This document shows positions 8,487-16,512 of a DNA stretch of 64,000 nt, piece by piece. This DNA comes from Streptomyces sp. A 4/2. Lineage in GTDB: Bacteria > Actinomycetota > Actinomycetes > Streptomycetales > Streptomycetaceae. The notes under the pieces were generated by a model. It did not search any database. It was not told where the DNA came from and was given only the letters and a program-made list of their open reading frames with translations. The stretch lies in contig NZ_CALNVW010000002.1 in the NCBI RefSeq assembly GCF_940670765.1, forward strand, positions 186,001 through 250,000, given 5' to 3'. Position 1 is the stretch's first letter. Each line of letters begins with the position of its first letter. The translations under genes and the position numbers were made by a program.

Positions 8487-9065
8487 TCACTCCGGGCCGG
8501 ACGCACCGGCTCGCCGGTAGTACAGGAGGACGACACCGTTCCCGAAGGTCCGGGACTCCACGAGGTCGAGGCCGGCGGTGGCCCCCGCGTCCGGGAAGAG
8601 GCGCGTGCCGCCGCCGACGAGTACCGGGTGGACGTAGATGTGGAACTCGTCGATCAGCCCGTGCGCCATGAAGGACGCGGCGAGACGCGCACCGCCGAGG
8701 GACAGGTCGCCGCCGGGCCGGGCCTTGAGCGCCCGTACCTCCTCGGGCACCACCTCCCGGACCACCGTGGTGTTCCAGTCGGCCCGCTCCAGGGTTCTGG
8801 AGTACACGGTCTTGGGCATCCCGCGCCAGAGAGCGGCGAACTCCTTCACCGGCTCGGGACTCGCCGGGTCGGCGTCCGCGGTCGGCCAGAATCCGGCCAT
8901 CAGCTCATGGGTCACCCGGCCGTGCAGGAATCCGCCCATCGTCGCGAGGTACGCGTTGATGTGGCGGTGCACCTCGTCGTCGACCCGGTGCCAGCTGATG
9001 TCACGGTCCGGCCCCTCGCTGTACCCGTCCAGGGACATCGACATCGTCAGGACGATCTTCCTCAT
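8487..9065 (-). CDS. Dihydrofolate reductase-like / RibD C-terminal domain protein
   Basis: Predicted NADPH-binding reductase-like protein of 192 residues. It begins MRKIVLTMSMSLDGY, typical of the RibD_C/DHFR-like family. Later family features are GGARLAASFMAHGLIDEFHIYVHPVLVGGGTRLF (split here as GGARLAASFM and HPVLVGGGTRLF) and a C-terminal VLLYYRR. The ATG at 9065 has GAGGA upstream. Its first 65 nt overlap the 3' end of the preceding rhomboid-like gene on the same strand, so the two are probably cotranscribed. Substrate unknown; these small proteins are usually not true folate or riboflavin enzymes. Confidence 0.85.
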   Translation of the reverse strand: MRKIVLTMSMSLDGYSEGPDRDISWHRVDDEVHRHINAYLATMGGFLHGRVTHELMAGFWPTADADPASPEPVKEFAALWRGMPKTVYSRTLERADWNTTVVREVVPEEVRALKARPGGDLSLGGARLAASFMAHGLIDEFHIYVHPVLVGGGTRLFPDAGATAGLDLVESRTFGNGVVLLYYRRAGASGPE

Positions 9066-9921
9066 CGCGGTCCTCGCCGAAAGCGTCGGGGCCGGGCTGC
9101 TCCGGCCCGTCATGGCGGGGAGGATACGCGGCCGGCCCCTGCTCCGTACGGATCCGCGGCCCCCGACGCGGCGCGGGCCCGGCGTCCCCTCCCCGGGTGG
9201 CACGGCCCGCGCAGAGGCCCAGGACGAGCGCCAGCCCCACGGCGATCAGATGCTCGCGGCCCGCGAGGTTCGGCTTGAGCAGCGACTGGACCACGATCAG
9301 TCCGCTGGTCGGCACGGCCAGGACCGGAGCGCGCCGGACCACCGCCAGGTACGCGAAGAGCCCGGCCACCGCGGCGGACGGCCCGGTGTCGAGCACATGC
9401 GCGGTCTCGGGCGGCAGCCCCAGCGGACCGTGGCCCAGCGCGATCATCGCCCGAGCGCCCAGCGTGCCCGCGAGGGACGTGACGCAGGCGATCACCAGGG
9501 TGCGGGTGCGGCCCAGGACCAGTTCGGCGAGCGCGAACGCGAGGAACAGCTTGGGCAGCCCCGCCCACACCGGCAGACCGGGATCGGCGAGCACCAGCGA
9601 TCCGGGGGTACGCAGCAGCACCAGCGGGAGGGGCAGATCGGCCCGGACGTCGGCCACCAGCCGCACCAGCACCGCGCCGTCGGGCGTCCGTATCAGCTGG
9701 TGGACGACGACGACCGCGACCGTGGCGAGCAGCGCCAGGGAGATCCCGGACACCCCGCGGCGCCGCAGCTCCCGGAACGGCCCGACGGCCACCGCCTGCC
9801 ACTCGGCCCGCAGCATCCGCCCCGGGTACGGGGTGAACCGCCCTGCCGCGGGGGCCTGTTGTACGCGGGGACCGGTGCGGCCGGCCTCGCCGGTGTCACG
9901 GCAGCCGTCGACAGCGCCCAC
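9001..9921 (-). CDS. Rhomboid-like integral membrane protein
   Basis: Membrane protein of 306 residues with five or six hydrophobic helices between about residues 55 and 245 and a charged, Pro/Arg-rich cytoplasmic tail. The segment DTGPSAAVAGLFAYL resembles the rhomboid GxSG serine loop, and EHLIAVGLALVLGL resembles the rhomboid histidine helix. A Ser-His dyad is therefore possible, but the second Gly of GxSG is Ala, so protease activity is uncertain. GTG start at 9921, preceded by GGGGGAG. The last 65 nt overlap the reductase-like gene. An internal ATG at 9816 is an alternative start. Confidence 0.65.
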   Translation of the reverse strand: MGAVDGCRDTGEAGRTGPRVQQAPAAGRFTPYPGRMLRAEWQAVAVGPFRELRRRGVSGISLALLATVAVVVVHQLIRTPDGAVLVRLVADVRADLPLPLVLLRTPGSLVLADPGLPVWAGLPKLFLAFALAELVLGRTRTLVIACVTSLAGTLGARAMIALGHGPLGLPPETAHVLDTGPSAAVAGLFAYLAVVRRAPVLAVPTSGLIVVQSLLKPNLAGREHLIAVGLALVLGLCAGRATRGGDAGPAPRRGPRIRTEQGPAAYPPRHDGPEQPGPDAFGEDRDEEDRPDDVDVPGRVQRGAGP

Positions 9922-10089
9922 TGCTCACTCCCCCACGCTCCACGCCCACCACCGGATCGTGTCCGGATGTACGGCCCCCGGCGATTCTGCCGCACGGCGG
10001 TTCGGAGGTCTCGGCCAGGCGGCGGAACCGTGGCCGGCCGGTGCGGTTCACACGGGCGGTGCGGTTCACGCGGGTGGTGCGCCCTGTCG

Positions 10090-10134
10090 ACAGCTGTGGC
10101 CCGCACCCCGGTCGGGGGTGCGGGCCACAGCTGT
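10090..10134. terminator. Hairpin terminator of the DUF6230/DUF6114 operon
   Basis: Perfect 20-bp inverted repeat (10090-10109 with 10115-10134) with a 5-nt loop, 35 nt beyond the stop codon of the last minus-strand gene of the operon. Confidence 0.85.
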
Positions 10135-10168
10135 TTCCGCGGCTCCCGGACGTATCTCCGGCGGCGGG

Positions 10169-11542
10169 TCAGGCGCCGGTGAAGTAGTTCTGGAGTCCGG
10201 GCACATGGAGCGTGCCGCCGAACTGGCCTGCCTGCTTCACGGTGACCTTCGTGAAGAACGCGAAGGGCACATTGATCGGCGGCGGGCTGTCGGGGCTGAA
10301 CGTGATCGGGATGAGGCCGAAGAGGTTGCCCTTCAGCGACTCCGTGTACATCGTGACCTGGCCGTCACGGATGGTCGACGTCGAGCCCGTTGCCGCCTTG
10401 ACGTGGCCGGTGGCCCCGTTGGGGGCGACGGTCGTCTGGTGCAGGTCCTTGATGTCCAGCGACGAAGCGGTGAACTTCAGCACCTTCTTGATCTTCCCGC
10501 TGCCGGTCCTGACCTCGACGATGCCCTTGTAGTCGAGCCCGTTGAGCGTGAGCATCGAACTGTTCAGCGTCCACGGGTCGTCGGGGAGGGCGGGGATGCC
10601 CTGCTCCAGATCGGCCGCGGCGAGCGCCTTGGGATCGGCGGTCGGGCACGGGTAGGACGGCTTGGCGCCGTCTGGGATGGCCGTGTCCTTCTTCGGGTCC
10701 AGGCCCTTGGCGTCCGCGGGCAGGTCCTTGACCGGCTTTCCGGCCTCGGCCGCCGCCTCGCGGATCTTCTCGGCGGTCTTGTCGGCCTCGGTCTTCGCGG
10801 CTGCCGTGGCCTCGTCGGCCTTCTTGGAGTCGGCGGTCTTCTTCTCGGCCGCCTTCTTGTCAGCGGCCTTCTTCTCGGCTGCCTTCTTCTCCGCCGCGGT
10901 CTGCCCGGAGGTCTTGGACGACGCGGAGGACGACGGGTCCGGGGACGGGCTCGCCGTGTCCTTGTCCGGGTTGAACAGCTTCTTGAGCGCGTCCCCCACA
11001 CCCAGCGGGTCCAGCGGGTTCGTCGACTTCGTCGCGGTCGGCGACGGGCTCGACGAGGCAGCCGCCCGGTCCGAGGCGGCGGACGGTGAATCCGACGTCT
11101 TCTTCTCGGACTTCACGGAGTCGGTCGCGTCCGCCGCCGGGGTGGCCGACGGGGACGGCTGGGCCGACACGTCCGCGCTCTTGCCGTCCTTCTTGGCCTT
11201 GTCACCGGCCGTGTCGCCCGACGCACTGGCCGAGGGGCTCGGGGAGTCGGACGGCTTCGGGGAGTCCGACGGCTTCGCCGACTCGCTCGGCTCGTCGGAG
11301 CGGGAGACGCACGGACCGGCCGCGAACGGGATGTCGCCGTGGTCGTCGGCCATCGCCAGCTTGGGGGTGAGGCCCATCCCGACGAACACCGCGGTCGGCA
11401 TCGCAGCCAGGGCTATCGCCTTGCTCGCGGGAATGTGCAGCTTCGTCAGCAACGATCTCCTGGGGGCCGCGTGACGGCCGCCTCTGCGCTCTCCGAGGTC
11501 ATTGCGTTCGGTGGTACCCGGCTGCGCTTCGTCACCCCGCAC
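10169..11542 (-). CDS. Secreted Lys/Ala- and Ser/Pro-rich protein of a DUF6230/DUF6114 operon
   Basis: Predicted exported protein of 457 residues with no recognised function. A basic N-terminus is followed by a hydrophobic segment at about residues 40-65, with a plausible signal peptidase site after PKLAMA. A Ser/Pro-rich linker runs from 82 to 215, then a tandem Lys/Ala tract (KKAAEKK units) at 216-262. The last 160 residues form a probably beta-rich globular domain. The GTG start is chosen from GGGAGG 4 nt upstream and overlaps the DUF6114 stop by 11 bp. It is the third gene of the operon; its C-terminal domain loosely recalls the DUF6230 product. Surface or envelope role inferred only. Confidence 0.7.
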   Translation of the reverse strand: MRGDEAQPGTTERNDLGERRGGRHAAPRRSLLTKLHIPASKAIALAAMPTAVFVGMGLTPKLAMADDHGDIPFAAGPCVSRSDEPSESAKPSDSPKPSDSPSPSASASGDTAGDKAKKDGKSADVSAQPSPSATPAADATDSVKSEKKTSDSPSAASDRAAASSSPSPTATKSTNPLDPLGVGDALKKLFNPDKDTASPSPDPSSSASSKTSGQTAAEKKAAEKKAADKKAAEKKTADSKKADEATAAAKTEADKTAEKIREAAAEAGKPVKDLPADAKGLDPKKDTAIPDGAKPSYPCPTADPKALAAADLEQGIPALPDDPWTLNSSMLTLNGLDYKGIVEVRTGSGKIKKVLKFTASSLDIKDLHQTTVAPNGATGHVKAATGSTSTIRDGQVTMYTESLKGNLFGLIPITFSPDSPPPINVPFAFFTKVTVKQAGQFGGTLHVPGLQNYFTGA

Positions 11543-12116
11543 GGTGCCTCCCACCGTTGGCATCCACTGTCGTGTTCTTGTCAGGTTCAACCGTCTGCTG
11601 CTCCGGGACGACGGCCTCCCGGTCGAAAGCGAACTCCCCTGCGGGAGCCGCGACTCCGGGTGCCGCTCCGTACGGCGTCCCGTCCGCGGAGCCGCCCTGG
11701 GCGGGCAGCGCCGGGTCGCCCTGCGGCCCCGCGGGAGCCCAGGAGAGCGAGAGGGCCCCACCGATCATCGACAGCAGGAAGCCGATGACGAAGCCGCCGA
11801 TGTTCGCCACCGGGAGGGAGATCAGCGCCAGCAGGATCGCCGCTATCCCCGCGAACACCCTGACGATCCCGTGGAACCACATCGTCAGGCCGAGGGTGAC
11901 CAGCAGCACCCCGATGATCAGTGATCCGGCTCCCGCGGTGGTGGACATCGCCAGCGTCATATTGCCGAGGTGCATATTGGCGTACGGGAAGTAGGCGATC
12001 GGCAGGCCACCCACCATCGTGAACAGGCCCGCCCAGAAGGGTCGGTTGCCCCGCCACGCGCGGAAGCGAAGCCGCCAGTAGGTGAAGTCGCGGGAACCCG
12101 AGGACTCGGCGCTCAT
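11532..12116 (-). CDS. DUF6114 family membrane protein
   Basis: Small integral membrane protein of 194 residues. The N-terminal cytoplasmic stretch FRAWRGNRPFWAGLF is characteristic of the family. About four transmembrane helices follow between residues 25 and 130, then a Pro/Ala-rich tail. The ATG at 12116 has GGGAG upstream. It lies 92 nt after the DUF6230 gene and overlaps the next gene by 11 bp, so the three form one operon. Function unknown; the arrangement suggests an envelope complex that holds or exports the two secreted partners. Confidence 0.8.
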   Translation of the reverse strand: MSAESSGSRDFTYWRLRFRAWRGNRPFWAGLFTMVGGLPIAYFPYANMHLGNMTLAMSTTAGAGSLIIGVLLVTLGLTMWFHGIVRVFAGIAAILLALISLPVANIGGFVIGFLLSMIGGALSLSWAPAGPQGDPALPAQGGSADGTPYGAAPGVAAPAGEFAFDREAVVPEQQTVEPDKNTTVDANGGRHRAG

Positions 12117-12207
12117 GGAAAACAGCTCCCTGGTACCGGTGTTGCTCTGAGAAGTGGAGAGGTTCGGGCAGCCGGGGACCATGCGTCCCCGGCCACCCCG
12201 GGTGTGC

Positions 12208-12843
12208 TTAGTAGCACTCCGCCTTGCCGGACGTCAGGCCCAGCTTCAGGTTGCTGAGCTTGAACGTGCCGGCGGTGGTCGCCCACGCCTCCTGCTTCAC
12301 GTTGGTCAGCGTCGCGCTCTTGGCGCGCTGCGCGAAGCCGTCCGGATCGACCTTCTTTTCCGTGCCGGGCTGGATGCCCGCTTCCTGCGCGGCCACACCG
12401 ATGTCGAGGTGGTCGAAGGTCGCGTCGGCCTGGAGGCTCGCGATGTCGAGGTAGAGGTTGGTCGCCTCGACCGGCTTCTTGGGGTTCGTTCCGGCGGTCA
12501 GCCGGAGCGTGACGGTGCCGAGGCCGAACGGCAGGTTCGGCGTGACCACCGACTGGCACATGTTGGTGATCGTCGCACTGCTGAAGCCCGACACGGCCAC
12601 CGCGTGAGCGTCGCCGCCCTTGCCGTCCGGGTTCCTGCCCGTCGCGACACTGCCGTACTGGACGAAGTCATGACCGACCAGACTGTCGGCGTGGACCTTG
12701 AACGACTGGCCGGACACGCTGAACGAAGCGGCGAGCGCACCCTGCGCGAGGCCTACGCCCACCGCAGCGGTGGCGACCACGCTCGGGACCATGACGATCG
12801 CGAACCGCTTCCATCTGGTTCCGCCACGTACCTGGGAACTCAC
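12208..12843 (-). CDS. DUF6230 family secreted protein
   Basis: Predicted secreted protein of 211 residues. A basic N-terminus is followed by a hydrophobic export signal (residues 13-38, FAIVMVPSVVATAAVGVGLA) and a beta-rich domain starting SFSVSGQSFKVHAD. Some relatives carry the label cholesterol esterase, but I see no hydrolase motif (no GxSxG). GTG start with an excellent AAGGAGG 8 nt upstream. It is the first gene of the DUF6230-DUF6114-secreted protein operon, preceded by a 650-nt gene-free region. Family recognition is good; function unknown. Confidence 0.8.
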   Translation of the reverse strand: MSSQVRGGTRWKRFAIVMVPSVVATAAVGVGLAQGALAASFSVSGQSFKVHADSLVGHDFVQYGSVATGRNPDGKGGDAHAVAVSGFSSATITNMCQSVVTPNLPFGLGTVTLRLTAGTNPKKPVEATNLYLDIASLQADATFDHLDIGVAAQEAGIQPGTEKKVDPDGFAQRAKSATLTNVKQEAWATTAGTFKLSNLKLGLTSGKAECY

Positions 12844-13495
12844 TTAGTTTCCTCCTTCTCGGACGTACATCTCCGGACCGGGTTCGAAGCCCGTCCTGGG
12901 ATGGGAGAAGTGCTACGTCCTCGGGAAGGAGAGCGCCCGTTTCACAAACGCGAACCGCGTCCGAAGCACCGGCGATCACCCCCGAGCGACAACCACTGGC
13001 CACGCGTTCGCGCAACCGCTGGACAGGCCCCGCCGGGTGGCGGGAACCCCCCTGTCCGCAGCCGGCGCCACTGTCGCCGACCGGCTCGGTGGGGACCCAA
13101 GTGGCCACGACGCGACCGGATGCCGCGCTGGTGCGCTATTGGACCGAGCGTGGCCGATCGTGGTGCATTCGCGGCTGTGACACAAGGGGTTCATTACCGG
13201 CTAGTAACGGCGGGATAACCGAACCGCGACCGGCCGATATCGCACAGGCACACAGGGTGGAGCCGACCCAGCCGCTACATGGGGCGGTAGACGCCCATAA
13301 TCGGGCAGAAGGATGCACTGCATTTACTCCGAGTAACAGGCGGCCGCAATTGCCAAGTTTTGGCAAAGTGCGGCCGTCCGTTATCTCCGTGTCGCCAAAT
13401 CGTCAGCCGGAACTCGCCCGCACCGCGCGCTTAGTGACTGTTCAGAGCAGCGTGGCTGTTCAGAACCGTGTGACCGTTCAAAACCGGGTGACCGT
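12844..13495. other. 650-nt gene-free region
   Basis: No credible coding sequence on either strand. It must hold the promoter of the DUF6230 operon and the end of the thioredoxin-TPR transcript. Visible structure: inverted repeats TTAC-6-GTAA (13194-13207) and TTACTC-1-GAGTAA (13324-13336), and an 18-bp tandem repeat at the right edge. A T-arm-like stretch near 12890 has no matching tRNA body. Confidence 0.5.
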
Positions 13496-13505
13496 TCAGA
13501 ACAGC
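13434..13505. repeat. Four 18-bp tandem repeats
   Basis: Four contiguous copies of a unit close to GTGACCGTTCAGAACCGG at 13434, 13452, 13470 and 13488. The last copy covers the stop codon of the thioredoxin-TPR gene. Confidence 0.85.
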
Positions 13506-14473
13506 ACCCGCGCCAGCGCGGTACGCGCGGCCGTCACCCGCGGGTCGTCGGACCCGATCACCTCGAAGAGCTGGAGCAGATGGACACGCGCGGCCTCCCG
13601 GTCGTCACCCACCGTGCACCGCACGGCCGCGACCAACCGCCCGAAGGCGTCCTCGACATGACCGCCCACCAGATCCAGGTCGGCCGCGGCGATCTGCGCC
13701 GGCACATCGGCGGGCTTCTCCGCCGCCTCCGCGCGGACCTGCTGCGGGTCGAGCTTCTGCACCCGCGCGAGCAGTTCGGCCTGGGCGAGGCCGAGCGCGG
13801 CCTCCTCGTTGCCCGGGTCGTCCGAGAGGACGTTCTTGTACGCCTGGACGGCGCCGCCGAAGTCGTTCGCGTCCAGCGCCTGTACGGCGGCTTCGAGCAG
13901 CGCGTCGTAGGGGCCGGCCGGCACCTCCGCCGGTTCGGCGTCGGCCCCGGCGGGCGCGGCGTCGGGGTCGACGACGATCCCGGTGAGCCCGAAGCGCTCC
14001 TCGCCGACCTTGATCAACTGGTCGAGGGTCTCCCGGATCTGGGCCTCGGGGGCCGCGCCCTGGAAGAGCGGCAGCGCCTGACCGGCGACCACCGCGAAGA
14101 CGGCCGGAATCCCCTGGATCCCGAACTGCTGCATCAGCATCTGGTTGGCGTCGACGTCGACCTTGGCGAGCAGGAAGCGGCCGTTGTACGCGACAGCCAG
14201 ACGTTCGAGCAACGGGCCGAGCTGCTTGCACGGCTCGCACCACTCGGCCCAGAAGTCGATGACGACCGGGACCTCGGAGGAGCGCTGGATGACGTCGCGC
14301 TCGAAACCGGCTTCGTCGACGTCGATCACCAGCGAGGCGGGCGACACACCGGCGCTGCCGCCCTGCCTGGCGGTCTCGGCGCGCGCCTGTTCCGCTTTCT
14401 GCCGGGCCTCGCCGGCGGCCTTCACTGCGGCGAGGTCGACGACGCCGCTCATGGACATGTTCCTAGGCTGCAT
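13496..14473 (-). CDS. Thioredoxin-domain protein with TPR tail (CnoX/YbbN-like)
   Basis: 325-residue cytosolic protein. A thioredoxin fold occupies about residues 45-150, with the redox motif WCEPC (CGPC in classic thioredoxin) inside VVIDFWAEWCEPCKQLGP. A TPR-like alpha-helical C-terminal half includes QAYKNVLSDDPGNEEAALGLAQA. This layout matches the YbbN/CnoX chaperedoxins, which protect proteins from oxidative damage and hand them to chaperones. The Glu in CEPC is expected to change the redox potential. The ATG at 14473 is supported by GGAGG about 10 nt upstream. The 18-bp repeats run over its stop codon. Confidence 0.88.
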   Translation of the reverse strand: MQPRNMSMSGVVDLAAVKAAGEARQKAEQARAETARQGGSAGVSPASLVIDVDEAGFERDVIQRSSEVPVVIDFWAEWCEPCKQLGPLLERLAVAYNGRFLLAKVDVDANQMLMQQFGIQGIPAVFAVVAGQALPLFQGAAPEAQIRETLDQLIKVGEERFGLTGIVVDPDAAPAGADAEPAEVPAGPYDALLEAAVQALDANDFGGAVQAYKNVLSDDPGNEEAALGLAQAELLARVQKLDPQQVRAEAAEKPADVPAQIAAADLDLVGGHVEDAFGRLVAAVRCTVGDDREAARVHLLQLFEVIGSDDPRVTAARTALARVLF

Positions 14474-14777
14474 GCGTACATCCTCCCCCCTCCGCCGCCC
14501 GTTCAGGAAAGCTGTTGGCGTAATCCACCGTCGTACCGGCCGGGCCCGCCCGTACACCCCCCGCCGGATGCGGGGCGTACGGACAGACGCGGCCGTTCGG
14601 CCCGAGGAGGGGCCTGGGACAGGCGCAGGGTCCCCACCCTGGCGCCAGTGGCTTGTCACGTGGCTGTCGCTCTTTACGCTACGAGCCGTAGCGTAACTGG
14701 TCGGCGGCGATCAACGGGCGGGATTTCGCCGCCAGTTTCTCGTGATCTGACTCACGGCGCCGGAGCTACTGACCGGT
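14474..14777. other. 304-nt divergent intergenic region
   Basis: Separates the minus-strand thioredoxin-TPR gene from the plus-strand tetR gene, so it must contain both promoters. I see no coding sequence and no convincing operator palindrome. Confidence 0.4.
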
Positions 14778-15413
14778 ATGGTCGCGGTCATGCCGATCAG
14801 CAAACCCACCCGAACGGGTCGCCCCCGCAGCACGGAAGCCGATGCCGCGATCCTCGTGGCGACGAGGGCCGCGCTGGTCGACCTCGGCTGGTCGAAGCTG
14901 ACCATGGGCGATGTGGCCACCCGTGCCGGAGTGGCGAAGACGACGCTGTACCGGCGCTGGGCGAACAAGAACGAACTCGTCGTGGACGCGGTGGCGGTCC
15001 TCTTCGACGAGCTCGAACTGCCCGACCGGGGCAGCCTGACGGCCGATATCGAGGGCGTGGTGCTGCAGTTCGCGGCGCTCCTCGCCCGGCCCGAGACCAA
15101 GACCGCGCTGATGGCGGTGGTGGCCGAGTCGATCAGCGACGAGGCGCTGCGCGCCCGGATCCGCTCGGCGATCGTCGACCGGCAGAAACGGCTGGTGACG
15201 GTCGGCCGCGAGCGCGCCCAGGCGCGCGGTGAACTCCCCTACGAGGCCGACCCCGAGGCCTCGGCCCGGCACACCGACCTGATCTTCGACGTGGTCGCGG
15301 GCGCGGTGGTGCACCGGGCGCTGGTCAGCGCGGAGCCGGTGGACGGGGCGTGGGCACGCGAGTTCACCCTGCTGCTGTGCGTCGGGCTGAGCGCGACGCC
15401 CACGGCCCCGTAG
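14778..15413 (+). CDS. TetR-family transcriptional regulator
   Basis: 211-residue repressor-like protein. The N-terminal helix-turn-helix is clear (LTMGDVATRAGVAKTTLYRRW, here split as LTMGDVATRAG and VAKTTLYRRW), residues 25-70. The C-terminal ligand-binding domain resembles the TetR_C_11 type. The start may be ATG 14778 or ATG 14790. Neighbours on both sides are on the opposite strand. Targets are not evident; the divergent thioredoxin-TPR gene or the downstream sugar-nucleotide genes are possible. Confidence 0.9.
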   Translation: MVAVMPISKPTRTGRPRSTEADAAILVATRAALVDLGWSKLTMGDVATRAGVAKTTLYRRWANKNELVVDAVAVLFDELELPDRGSLTADIEGVVLQFAALLARPETKTALMAVVAESISDEALRARIRSAIVDRQKRLVTVGRERAQARGELPYEADPEASARHTDLIFDVVAGAVVHRALVSAEPVDGAWAREFTLLLCVGLSATPTAP

Positions 15414-15438
15414 GGCCCGTTCTGCGTGAGTTCCCCAC

Positions 15439-16512
15439 TCAGACCTGGTAGCGGTCGGCCGCGAAGAGGTGAAGGTGCTCCGCGACCCACTCCGATGTCC
15501 GCTTCAGCCCCTCGGTCAGGGAGACTTCGGGCTGCCAGCCCGCCCAGGCGCGGGCGCGGGAGTTGTCCGAGAGCAGCCGCAGGACCTCGCTGCCGGACGG
15601 GCGCAGCCGGGCCGGGTCGACGACGACCTCGGCCGGTCGTCCGGAGGCCTCGATCAGGGCGTTCGCCAGGTCGCCGATCGATATCTCCTGCCCCGTACCC
15701 AGATTGACGCTCTCCCCCAGCGCGCGGTCGCAGCCGGCCAGTGCGAGGAAGCCTCGCGCCGTGTCCGTGACGTAGGTGAAGTCACGGGTCGGCGCGAGGG
15801 AGCCCAGCCTGATCTCACGTGCCCCGGAGTGCAGTTGGGCGAGGATCGTCGGGATCACGGCGCGCGCGGACTGGCGGGGGCCGTAGGTGTTGAAGGGACG
15901 CACCACGGTCACCGGGAGCTCGAACGCGTGCCAGTGCGAGAGCGCCATCATGTCCGCTCCGATCTTGGACGCGGAGTACGGGGACTGGGGCTGGAGCGGG
16001 TGCTGCTCGCTGATGGGGGCGGTGCGGGCGGTGCCGTACACCTCGCTCGTGGAGGTGTGGACGAGACGGCGCACGGAGTGGCGGCGGCAGGCCTCGGCGA
16101 TGTTCTCGGTACCGACGACATTGGTCGCGACATACGCGCCAGGGGCGTCGTAGCTGTACGGAATGCCGATCAGCGCGGCCAGATGGAAGACGGTGTCACA
16201 GCCCGCGACGGCGTCGTCGACCCGCCCGGCGTCGCGGACGTCACCGGCCACCATCTCCACCTGCGGGGAGCCGAGGTGGTGGGCGAGGTTCCCCTTCTCG
16301 CCGTACGGCTTGTAGTGGACGAAGGCACGGACCTTCGCCCCCTGCTCCACCAGGAGATCGACAAGGGCCGAACCGATGAATCCCTCGGCGCCGGTGACGA
16401 GGACGGTGCGGTTCTGCCAGTTCACGCCCCCGGCCGGGTGGCTCCGGCTGCTGGGGTTCGTGCCGGTGGGGTTCATGCTGCTGCCGTTCGCGCTGCTGGG
16501 GTTCGTGTTCAT
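15439..16512 (-). CDS. NAD-dependent 4,6-dehydratase/epimerase, LegB-like
   Basis: Extended short-chain dehydrogenase acting on a nucleotide sugar; 357 residues. The Rossmann motif GAEGFIG lies at 41-47, HTSTSEVYG at 152-160 and the catalytic YSASK at 179-183. The run KVRAFVHYKPYGEKG and RPFNTYGPRQSARAVIPT are close to my memory of LegB-type 4,6-dehydratases. The first 30 residues are low-complexity Asn/Ser/Pro, so an internal start is possible. The ATG overlaps the stop of the MurG-like gene by 4 nt. Possible job: making a modified amino-sugar donor or acceptor for the partner glycosyltransferase. Exact substrate unknown. Confidence 0.8.
   Translation of the reverse strand: MNTNPSSANGSSMNPTGTNPSSRSHPAGGVNWQNRTVLVTGAEGFIGSALVDLLVEQGAKVRAFVHYKPYGEKGNLAHHLGSPQVEMVAGDVRDAGRVDDAVAGCDTVFHLAALIGIPYSYDAPGAYVATNVVGTENIAEACRRHSVRRLVHTSTSEVYGTARTAPISEQHPLQPQSPYSASKIGADMMALSHWHAFELPVTVVRPFNTYGPRQSARAVIPTILAQLHSGAREIRLGSLAPTRDFTYVTDTARGFLALAGCDRALGESVNLGTGQEISIGDLANALIEASGRPAEVVVDPARLRPSGSEVLRLLSDNSRARAWAGWQPEVSLTEGLKRTSEWVAEHLHLFAADRYQV

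Noticed and set aside
12875..12910. tRNA T-arm-like GGTTCGAAGCC stretch, possible tRNA or attachment site
   Set aside because: No acceptor, D or anticodon arms at the right distance and no integrase or mobile gene nearby.
13089..13661. Plus-strand open frame of 190 codons with VTVQN repeats
   Set aside because: The repeats are the 18-bp DNA tandem, and the rest is antisense to the thioredoxin-TPR gene; no ribosome-binding site or family.
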